Below are positions 57,746 to 64,000 of a stretch of 64,000 bases of DNA, piece by piece (the first letter of the stretch is position 1; each line of letters starts with the position of its first letter). A program made the position numbers and the translations under genes. Under the pieces are notes generated by a model that ran no database searches, was not told the DNA's origin, and worked only from the letters and a program-made list of their open reading frames with translations. Source of the stretch: SHLQ01 sp964451305 (GTDB taxonomy: Bacteria > Actinomycetota > Acidimicrobiia > Acidimicrobiales > SHLQ01). The stretch spans positions 13,071-77,070 of the forward strand of contig CAYVHV010000013.1 of the NCBI GenBank assembly GCA_964451305.1, written 5' to 3'.

Positions 57746-59245
57746 CTACCGCAGAGACGCAGAGCCAGGGGTTGGAATTTCAACCCAGACTCGACCCGGC
57801 AAAATCTCGACCGGCGTACCTTCTGAATCGAAGTATCTCGTCACCGCTTGAGCGTTTGCCTTTGACCATGAGCCTTCGATCAACTGTCCTTCGGTGAAGA
57901 TCCACGCGGTGCCGCTTCCAACGGTGATGGCTTCAGGCGATGCTGCATCGGCCGGGCTCGTACCGTATGGAGTGAAGCGGACGATCACGGTTTCGGGTGC
58001 GGTGCGAACACCGGCCGTGTCGACCGTTGGCGACCCATCCTGTGTCCGGGCCCAGCCACTGCCATTCCACGTGTAGTTCACCGAGGTGCTTCGATAGGTG
58101 ACATTCACGCCGTTTGAGGGGAACGCGTTGTTGGTGAGCGGGGTGCCCGGCCGGCGGACCGTGAAGAGTTCGGGTGGATTGCCTGCCGACGAGCTCGCAC
58201 CGCGCAAGGCGCTGTCGGTACTGAACAAGTTGTGTGGCGCAGGCCGCCCGGTGTTTCGGAAGTACGCGCTCCCGGCGCCGGTGGCCGCACTGATGTTGAC
58301 CAACGACGAAGCGTTCACTGCTTGGGTCGTGCGACTGTTGGCGCCCGAGCTTGCGAACAACGGCCGGTTCAACGGTGCCAACAAGTTGAGGTCGGTCGTG
58401 CGCATCGACCGAACAGGTCCAACGGTTCCGACATTCTCCGACTGGAAGACCGCTGCGTAACGAGTGAACCCACCCTCGACGAGCTCGACGTACACGACGT
58501 CTGCATCGTTGATTCCAGCTTGTGGACGGGCACGGACGACGTTGTCGATCTTGACCACGAGTGCGGGCCGGTCAGACGCAGCTGCGGCCGGGCGTCCCGT
58601 GAGCACCGAACGGCCATCGGAGTCTCGATACCATTCCAGCGCTTCGGTGACTGTCGCGACCTGCTCTTGGGTGTTCTCAAGCTCATTGCTCAGTGCTGAT
58701 CGCTGAAGATCGATATCGGCAAGGCGCACGTTCAGGTCGTCAACCTGTGCACGCAGCGAAGGGATCGAGTCGACGAGGTCAAGAATCTCGGTGTCGAGAC
58801 GCTGGAGTGAATTTTCTGCTGACTCGACGATCGAGTCGAACACTTCCTGCTGTTGCAACGGGTCTTGGGCGGCGTCGGAACCGCCGAGCGCTTGGACTTC
58901 CAATGCGAATGCTTGTTGAGCAGGGTCGCCGCTGACGAACTGGTTGACCGCCACGCTCGCACGGATGATTGCGGGTTCGCGCCGTTGCAGGGCGAGGATT
59001 TCGAGCTGATCTGCAGCGCGTTCGATCTGTCCGCGTGACATTTCGATTTGTCCGAGCACCTGAATTTGTTCGGCATCGAGCTCGGTGAGCATCGTCTGAA
59101 TCTCGCCGATGCGGTCGATAAGGGTGGACTCGCGTTCGAGGAGTGCAGCTTCATCTGCACCGGCGTCGACCTGAGCTCCAGCGGGAAGTGCGAGCACGCT
59201 GATCAACGCGAAGATCACCAGAAGGGGGAATGTTCGTCTACTCAT
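57746..59245 (-). CDS. Secreted coiled-coil protein with DUF3048 domain
   Basis: This 499-residue protein has a signal peptide (LLVIFALISVLALPAGA), then a coiled-coil region of about 170 residues (ERESTLIDRIGEIQTMLTELDAEQIQVLGQIEMSRGQIERAADQLE and a second one). The C-terminal 280 residues fit DUF3048: RPALVVKIDNVVRARPQAGINDADVVYVELVEGGFTRYAAVFQS, VGPVRSMRTTDLNLL, then WARTQDGSPTVDTAGVRTAPETVIVRF. Such proteins are extracellular, YerB-like, of unknown role. The start overlaps the stop of the sigma-like gene (8 bp). The fusion with a coiled-coil N-terminus is unusual in my experience of the family. Confidence 0.88.
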   Translation of the reverse strand: MSRRTFPLLVIFALISVLALPAGAQVDAGADEAALLERESTLIDRIGEIQTMLTELDAEQIQVLGQIEMSRGQIERAADQLEILALQRREPAIIRASVAVNQFVSGDPAQQAFALEVQALGGSDAAQDPLQQQEVFDSIVESAENSLQRLDTEILDLVDSIPSLRAQVDDLNVRLADIDLQRSALSNELENTQEQVATVTEALEWYRDSDGRSVLTGRPAAAASDRPALVVKIDNVVRARPQAGINDADVVYVELVEGGFTRYAAVFQSENVGTVGPVRSMRTTDLNLLAPLNRPLFASSGANSRTTQAVNASSLVNISAATGAGSAYFRNTGRPAPHNLFSTDSALRGASSSAGNPPELFTVRRPGTPLTNNAFPSNGVNVTYRSTSVNYTWNGSGWARTQDGSPTVDTAGVRTAPETVIVRFTPYGTSPADAASPEAITVGSGTAWIFTEGQLIEGSWSKANAQAVTRYFDSEGTPVEILPGRVWVEIPTPGSASLR

Positions 59246-60059
59246 CGGTCGTCTCGATTACAGCGTCAGGTTCGATAAGTGTCGGACGCTCAGCGCCGAA
59301 CGAGTTGGTCAAGATCACAGCCACAACGAAGATGATTATTACCGTGAGCGCGAGTGTCGTCCACTTTGTTCGCACTTCATCTCGTTCAGGGATCAGCGGG
59401 AAGTCCGACGGCAACCACTCATAGCCAAGGACTGCACGCTTCATGTCCTTCTTGCCGTAGGGCTCGACCGCTGTCGGAAGTTCGCTGTGTAGGGGCGGGT
59501 TGGTGGCGGCGAGCATGGTCGGCGCATGGATGCTGTGAATGCTGAACTCTTCGCGCGCCGCCGACAAAACGTTCGCCAACCTGCGCGGCCGCATATCGAG
59601 GGCCTTTGTCAGATACTCGGCCGGAGTGTTGTAGCGGTATCGCAAGATCAAGAGCAGCTTGTGGTCGGCTCGCAGTTCTGAAAGTGCGTCGGCGAGAAAG
59701 TGTGCCTCTCGCCCAGAATCGCCTTCGAGCAGCGCAGAGCTATGGCGAACCGTACGGTCTTCTTCGAGGACTCGATGTGCCTCGTTGCTCGCAATGGCGG
59801 AGAGCCATGACGTGTAGGCCGCAGGTACTGGCAGCTTGTGATCGCCAAAGCGGCTCAAGGCAATGCGAAACGTCACCGTTGTGGTTTTGATGGCAGCGTC
59901 CTCATCTTTGAGGATGAACCAGCAGACGTCGTAGACCATACGAGCAGCATTGGGGTTGATCGGTGTCGACATCCCGTAGTGCATCTGACTCCAGTCGTGC
60001 GCGGTGATAGGTGGGAAAAACCCCGGTCCTGTAGCCGCGTCCGGCTGCGTTGTAGTCAT
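59238..60059 (-). CDS. Sigma-factor-like protein with C-terminal membrane anchor
   Basis: Residues about 40-105 resemble a sigma-70 region 2 (ARMVYDVCWFILKDEDAAIKTTTVTFRIALSRF, then YTSWLSAIASNEAHRVLEE), and residues 120-175 a region 4 (ALSELRADHKLLLILRYRYNTPAEYLTKALDMRPRRLANVLSAAREEF). A linker follows and then a membrane helix (about residues 230-258: KWTTLALTVIIIFVVAVILT) and a short acidic outside tail. A membrane-tethered sigma-like factor is unusual. The ATG at 60059 is preferred over 60068. It overlaps the start of the DUF3048 gene. DNA binding is not proved, and the helix-turn-helix may be degenerate. Confidence 0.68.
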   Translation of the reverse strand: MTTTQPDAATGPGFFPPITAHDWSQMHYGMSTPINPNAARMVYDVCWFILKDEDAAIKTTTVTFRIALSRFGDHKLPVPAAYTSWLSAIASNEAHRVLEEDRTVRHSSALLEGDSGREAHFLADALSELRADHKLLLILRYRYNTPAEYLTKALDMRPRRLANVLSAAREEFSIHSIHAPTMLAATNPPLHSELPTAVEPYGKKDMKRAVLGYEWLPSDFPLIPERDEVRTKWTTLALTVIIIFVVAVILTNSFGAERPTLIEPDAVIETTDE

Positions 60060-60164
60060 TCGATCCATCGTAGCGCTGGCGCCCTTTGCTCATATCGACG
60101 CTTGCGATGCCTTTCGGCATTGGAGGCCCAGCGTGTTAGAGGCGTGTGGCCAGCTCGATGCCGT

Positions 60165-61013
60165 TCAACGCTTCTGGCAGATGGCGCAATAGGTCGTCGT
60201 CCGAGCATCGATAACCGTCGATTGCATCTCAGACCCACATTGCACACAGGCTTGGCCAGCCCGGCCGTAGGCCACGAGGGAGTGTTGGTTCGAACCCGTA
60301 TCGCCTTGCGCGTCGACATAGTCTCGAAGTGTCGTGCCGCCGTTGTCGACACCGGCTTGCAAGACATCTCTGACGGTCGCCGCAAGCAGATCGCAACGTT
60401 GTCGGCCCACCCGCTTTGCGCGAGGGTCAATTCCGGCGAGGAACAACGCTTCGTCGGCGTAGATATTGCCGACCCCTGCCACCGGGCGCTGGCTGAGCAG
60501 TTGGGTCTTGATCGCTCGGTTGCTCTTCTTCACATGGTGGTGGAGGCTCGCTCCGGTGAAGTCCGGATCGAATGGCTCGGGCCCCATCTGCGACAGGGTG
60601 GGGATCTCGCCATACTCGCCTCGCTCGACGACGCGAAGGCGACCGAAACGGCGAATGTCATTGAACCGAAGCAGCCGACCGTCGTCGAATACCCAGATCG
60701 CTCGACAGTGTGCGCCGAAATCGTCGATCGTCGGGGTCGGAGCATCCGCTTCGAGGGACTCGATATGAAACGAGCCGGTCATCCCGAGGTGGGCCACGAG
60801 TTCATGGCTTGGCTCGTCAGACCCCGTGCCTGTGTCGAGATCGAACAACAGGTATTTACCTCGCCGGCGAACCCCGGTGATCGTCGTGCCGATCGCGTCG
60901 TGTGCGGGTGAGAACTTGTCGCTCCAGTGCGCGTCCCCGCCGATAATCTCCGCGTTCTGGAGCTGGGGGTCGAGTTGGCGTCGAATCGTTTCCACTTCGG
61001 GCAACTCAGGCAT
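60165..61013 (-). CDS. mutM: Formamidopyrimidine-DNA glycosylase
   Basis: This 282-residue glycosylase/AP lyase removes oxidised purines. The start at ATG 61013 is decided by the obligatory N-terminal PELPEVETI, since Pro2 is the catalytic nucleophile after Met removal; the ORF opens at 61037. Lys53 in VRRRGKYLLFD is the second catalytic residue; NIYADEALF and the zinc finger CVQCGSEMQSTVIDARTTTYCAIC (four Cys) are present. HLGMTGSF is also conserved. It sits beside the plus-strand hypothetical gene (starts 26 bases apart, divergent). Confidence 0.95.
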   Translation of the reverse strand: MPELPEVETIRRQLDPQLQNAEIIGGDAHWSDKFSPAHDAIGTTITGVRRRGKYLLFDLDTGTGSDEPSHELVAHLGMTGSFHIESLEADAPTPTIDDFGAHCRAIWVFDDGRLLRFNDIRRFGRLRVVERGEYGEIPTLSQMGPEPFDPDFTGASLHHHVKKSNRAIKTQLLSQRPVAGVGNIYADEALFLAGIDPRAKRVGRQRCDLLAATVRDVLQAGVDNGGTTLRDYVDAQGDTGSNQHSLVAYGRAGQACVQCGSEMQSTVIDARTTTYCAICQKR

Positions 61014-61039
61014 TCCTCCACGGTAGCCTCGCAACACCT

Positions 61040-62248
61040 ATGTCATCGTTGGACGAATTCCAGACTCGCTACATCGACGAGCTCATCGCCGCCGCGGCGG
61101 TGCTCGATTCGATCGAGGCAGCAGCCCAAGCCGAAGCCTGGGTATCGGGTGCTATTGCCGAGTGGCATGCGCTCGGTGGGCCCGCGGAGGGCCTTACTCC
61201 AGCGATCGCTGCGGACGCGCCGCTCGCCGCTGCGCTCATTTCATGGATGGAAGGTGGCGAGGTCCCAGAAGGTGAACATCGGTGGCTCGCCGACCTTGGG
61301 CGTCATGAGATCTCTCAAGTGTTGCAGTTGGCTAGCCCGTCGAACCCCGAGGAGCTCGGACTGATCTTCGAGTTCGACCTCGACGGCGAGCACGACCACG
61401 ACGTGTCGGTCTCGCTTACCAACGGCACGGTGACAGGGATCGCGATCGGCCCGGCGGGCTTGGCCGATGGTGTTGCCGACGACGACACCGATCTCACCGT
61501 CGATCAGGTAGGAACATCCGTTGCGTCAAATCTCGTGACGACGGCACTCGGTGGACCTCTCGATGCCCTCACACCATCATCGGAAGCCAACGTTCCCCTG
61601 CTTCTGCAACGGTTCGGCGGTCGACGCAGCGATGTTGCACCACGAACCGAAGGACGGCTTCTGCCCGAGCGTGACGCTGAGGATGATTCGTGGTGTGTTG
61701 GCGTTGTTCGCTCGGCACTGCGCACGACGCTCGAAGCTGCCGCCCCCGAGTCTGTGCAGCGCGCACGAATCGGCTTTGCGGCCCGTGTGGCAAAGAAAGA
61801 TCCAGACGCGCTGACCGTGCTCGGTGTTGCTGGTGTGAAACGCTCCGCTGGCGATGGGCCAATCGACGTCGAGACGTTTCTTCGGGCGGTCGGTGCCTAC
61901 TTTGCGCCGGTTGACCTGGGCGCCCATACCGACGCGCAGTTCGACGCGCTGATCGAGCTCGAGCCTGTCGATTGGGCCGGCGTTGTCCTCGGCATGACCA
62001 GAGCAAAGACCCGAACCGAACCACTCGACGGCGCCTCACTCGTGACGTTCATCAATCGAGCCCCCGAAATCACCTCGACGATCCCAAAGTCTGACGCCCC
62101 TCGTCTCGCATGGGCCTTCGAACAGATGATGTTTGCGTGGGAGGCGACGGGGGTCATCGATGCCGATGGAAACGTCAGCGACGCAGGTCGTTGGTTGCTG
62201 GCCCATGCCTACGTCGCGGCGCTGTCGGATCAACGGGCGGCCGCGTAG
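61040..62248 (+). CDS. Hypothetical protein
   Basis: This 402-residue acidic protein is probably cytoplasmic; no signal peptide or membrane segment is visible. It begins MSSLDEFQTRYIDELIAAAAVLDSIEAAAQAEAWVSG, continues with a GLIFEFDLDGEHDHDVSVSLTNGTVTGIAIGPAG section like a small beta domain, and ends with a helical part (FINRAPEITSTIPKSDAPRLAWAFEQMMFAWEATG). Weak resemblance to actinobacterial helical regulatory proteins is not enough to name it. The ATG at 61040 is 26 bases from mutM and 23 bases from the next convergent gene's stop. Codon use matches its neighbours. Confidence 0.72.
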   Translation: MSSLDEFQTRYIDELIAAAAVLDSIEAAAQAEAWVSGAIAEWHALGGPAEGLTPAIAADAPLAAALISWMEGGEVPEGEHRWLADLGRHEISQVLQLASPSNPEELGLIFEFDLDGEHDHDVSVSLTNGTVTGIAIGPAGLADGVADDDTDLTVDQVGTSVASNLVTTALGGPLDALTPSSEANVPLLLQRFGGRRSDVAPRTEGRLLPERDAEDDSWCVGVVRSALRTTLEAAAPESVQRARIGFAARVAKKDPDALTVLGVAGVKRSAGDGPIDVETFLRAVGAYFAPVDLGAHTDAQFDALIELEPVDWAGVVLGMTRAKTRTEPLDGASLVTFINRAPEITSTIPKSDAPRLAWAFEQMMFAWEATGVIDADGNVSDAGRWLLAHAYVAALSDQRAAA

Positions 62249-62271
62249 CTACACCCTGCGGTACCCCTTGG

Positions 62272-63102
62272 TCACGAGGCTGGCGAGTTGCCTGCGTTCG
62301 CGTGGTCTTCGATAACGGCGCGTTGTGCTGCGACCGCAACGGTTTGAAGAATGTCTCCTTCGGAGATTGCGAGGCCTAACCGAAGGACGCCTTGTGCGTC
62401 GTGCGTGACGACGAGGACTGCGGACTTTACGCCGACCGAGATCGTACGGACCTCATCGAAGGAGTGGGTTGGAGCAATAGCGGTAAGCACTGCTCGACCG
62501 ACGGCTTCTTCGAGGGTTGCGCCATCCATGGTCGCTTGAAGGTTTCCCTGCGTTGCTTGAACAGTGATGGTTGCGCGGTGGGTGCCATTGGTGTTCGAGT
62601 CGATCGTGATCAGTGGAGGGTTGAACGACCCTTCAACCTCGTCGAGATGAAACTGGTGAAGCACGCGAGCAAATGCTCGAGATACCGCGGTCATTCGTTT
62701 GGCCATCTGCGGTTGTTGAATCGGACCGAACATCAACAGGCCATCGGACCGTGCCCCGCTGGTGCGCACGTAGTGGCCATTGAGATCGCCGTGGCGGAAG
62801 GCCGATACCGGCTTGCGTCCGTTGGACAACATCGTGGTGGTGTGCATCAGCCGGAAGACCTCGGTCGGGGCCATCACCTCGAGGCGAGGGTACCGGGCGA
62901 AGAGAATCGGCTGATCGTTGTGCGGAACGTGCAGGTAGACGGCGAGAGAAACGGGCGCTACCTCCTCGATCAGGTCGAACGCTGCTTCCACGAGCGTGGA
63001 GAAAAGGTGGTCGACCTGGGGAGTAGACCGTTCGCTGAGCACAGGCGGGACGGAGGGTTGAAGTGCGCGACCGCTCCCACCGGTGGTTTCACGAATGGAC
63101 AT
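62272..63102 (-). CDS. Hypothetical protein, possible GAF-like
   Basis: This 276-residue soluble protein has no recognisable signature. Residues about 30-150 are alternating helix and strand (VDHLFSTLVEAAFDLIEEVAPVSLAVYLHVPH, ILFARYPRLEVMAPTEVFRLMHTTTML, GLLMFGPIQQPQMAKRM) in a pattern like a GAF or PAS sensory domain. The C-terminal 100 residues have ITVQATQGNLQATMDGATLEEAVGRAVLTAI and VKSAVLVVTHDAQGVLRLGLAISEGDILQTVAVA, which look like a small alpha/beta module. A regulatory or binding role is a guess. ATG 63102 is used; the 111 bases before the next gene hold no feature I can support. Confidence 0.7.
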   Translation of the reverse strand: MSIRETTGGSGRALQPSVPPVLSERSTPQVDHLFSTLVEAAFDLIEEVAPVSLAVYLHVPHNDQPILFARYPRLEVMAPTEVFRLMHTTTMLSNGRKPVSAFRHGDLNGHYVRTSGARSDGLLMFGPIQQPQMAKRMTAVSRAFARVLHQFHLDEVEGSFNPPLITIDSNTNGTHRATITVQATQGNLQATMDGATLEEAVGRAVLTAIAPTHSFDEVRTISVGVKSAVLVVTHDAQGVLRLGLAISEGDILQTVAVAAQRAVIEDHANAGNSPAS

Positions 63103-63212
63103 ATGGTGATGATACAGACCGAATTTGCTGCGTTGGGTAGCGGGCGGTGATCGGCGCCAGAATTGAGCCTTTTGACTGTGCGTAGAAGGGGCTGGGCGGA
63201 CCTAGAACCCGG

Positions 63213-64000
63213 CTACGCCGTCACATTTAGGAACTGTAACGACGGTGCCGAGGCGCGAATTCTGCCACTCAACTGACGAGCTTCGAGCTCGGCGAGGCCC
63301 TCTGGACACTCGCCCGCGTAGGGACACCACCCGCACAACGGGCCAGGATTTGCTTCAAAAGTGTTGGATTCGACCGCCGCATTCACCGTGACCCAGGTTT
63401 CACCCAGCGCTCCAACGGCGGTGTCGATCGCATCGCTGTTGACCTCGGTCTCAACGACCTGCTGGCCGAGGTAGAGCAGGCGAGCAGATACGGGCCGCTC
63501 GCCGGTCGACGCTTCGATCGCAGCGGCGTAGAGCAGAACCTGATCGAGCCGGCCGCCAGCAAACCGCGCGGAAGGCGCCTTGCCGCTCTTGTAATCGCTC
63601 ACGATCAGTGGAGAATCATCGCGGTGGTCTGCACGTTCGAGGCGATCGACGATCCCGCGAAATGGGACGTCGCCGAGGTGGGTATCGACCTTCTGTTCGT
63701 TGGCAACAACATTGACTTGGGTTGGGTCCTCGAGCTTCCACAGTCCTTCGATCGCCGTCCATGCCAGCCAACGAAATCGGCGCTGCTCGGCCTCGTCGAA
63801 GCCGAGTGCGACGAATTCATCGGCCTCGGCGGTTTCGGGCCAGATCTCGCGAGCGATCACCTTTGCTCGCTCGACGGTGCGGTCAGGCCCTGGTTCTTCC
63901 ATAAGGAGTTCGAGGACATGGTGAGCAAACGTCCCCGCAATCGCAGCCTCACCTGGAGGGTCGGCGAGGCGATGGATGTAGCGGAATTCCCAACGTCGCT
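63213..64000 (-). CDS. RecB-family PD-(D/E)XK nuclease, C-terminal part
   Basis: The frame is open to the window's right end, so the gene starts beyond it; the ATG at 63902 is internal. The visible 260 or so residues fit the PDDEXK_1 (PF12705) module found in AddB and in actinobacterial RecB-type helicase-nucleases: RWEFRYIHRLADPPGEAAIAGTFAHHVLELL, FRGIVDRLER, and the catalytic strand LIVSDYKSGKAP with Asp, Lys. Near the end, the three cysteines of CGWCPYAGEC probably belong to an iron-sulfur cluster with a fourth further upstream. Whether this is the end of a helicase or a stand-alone nuclease cannot be seen. Confidence 0.88.
   Translation of the reverse strand, partial: RRWEFRYIHRLADPPGEAAIAGTFAHHVLELLMEEPGPDRTVERAKVIAREIWPETAEADEFVALGFDEAEQRRFRWLAWTAIEGLWKLEDPTQVNVVANEQKVDTHLGDVPFRGIVDRLERADHRDDSPLIVSDYKSGKAPSARFAGGRLDQVLLYAAAIEASTGERPVSARLLYLGQQVVETEVNSDAIDTAVGALGETWVTVNAAVESNTFEANPGPLCGWCPYAGECPEGLAELEARQLSGRIRASAPSLQFLNVTA

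Noticed and set aside
1..64000. CRISPR arrays, rRNA genes, transposases, phage genes, origin of replication
   Set aside because: No regularly spaced repeats, transposase or integrase motifs, phage structural genes or DnaA-box clusters were found on either strand.

Overview
The window looks like chromosomal DNA of a high-GC actinomycete, most probably an Acidimicrobiia-type (Ilumatobacter-like) marine or freshwater bacterium. This is an inference from gene content: DUF3048 and DUF3152 secreted proteins, an F420-type PPOX protein, a long-tailed actinobacterial methionine aminopeptidase, many lipoproteins with Asp/Glu-rich linkers, a DUF1800/DUF1501 pair, and frequent GTG starts. Almost all of it is ordinary, densely packed coding sequence. 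I see no CRISPR array, rRNA, convincing tRNA, insertion sequence or prophage.

Layout. 1-1824: end of nrdA, then nrdB (class I ribonucleotide reductase). 2007-5264: small genes, including a rhodanese whose catalytic cysteine codon is an in-frame UGA followed by a SECIS-like hairpin (2380-2826, minus strand), a YbaK-type deacylase, a lipoprotein and a MOSC protein. 5268-10961: MFS transporter, GntR regulator, trpB-trpA, a secreted DUF3152 metalloprotease-like protein and a DUF427 protein. 10964-14858: SpoU-type RNA methyltransferase and ileS. 15069-20141: a large secreted protein with C-terminal repeats, then cystathionine gamma-lyase/synthase and cystathionine beta-synthase (transsulfuration). 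20187-27423: enoyl-CoA hydratase/isomerase, PPOX protein, aminotransferase coupled to dus, a TAP-like hydrolase with a PDZ domain, maf and galE. 27421-30851: a hairpin-dense intergenic stretch, then a two-component system with a PspC-type sensor facing a PspC membrane protein across a perfect palindrome.

30905-46072: esterase lipoprotein, homocysteine methyltransferase, aminotransferase, HyuA-like protein, a BmrR-type MerR regulator coupled to an MGMT-like protein, an endonuclease/exonuclease/phosphatase-fold membrane protein, a degenerate PAP2 protein, acyl-CoA dehydrogenase, trypsin-like lipoprotein, acyl-CoA ligase, BMP-type lipoprotein and msrA. 46236-52293: fasciclin-OmpA protein, OmpR/EnvZ-type two-component system, and the DUF1800-DUF1501 pair. 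52407-64000: unknown protein, sulfotransferase, lipoprotein, map, RNB-domain RNase, DUF3048 protein coupled to a membrane-anchored sigma-like protein, mutM, two unknown proteins and the C-terminal part of a RecB-family nuclease.

The strongest unusual signal is the probable selenocysteine rhodanese. No sel genes lie in this window, so the case rests on the exact position of the UGA, the intact reading frame beyond it and the hairpin after it. Other items worth a second look are a sigma-like protein with a C-terminal membrane anchor, a repeated hairpin family, several near-perfect palindromes at promoters, and the structured DNA after galE.
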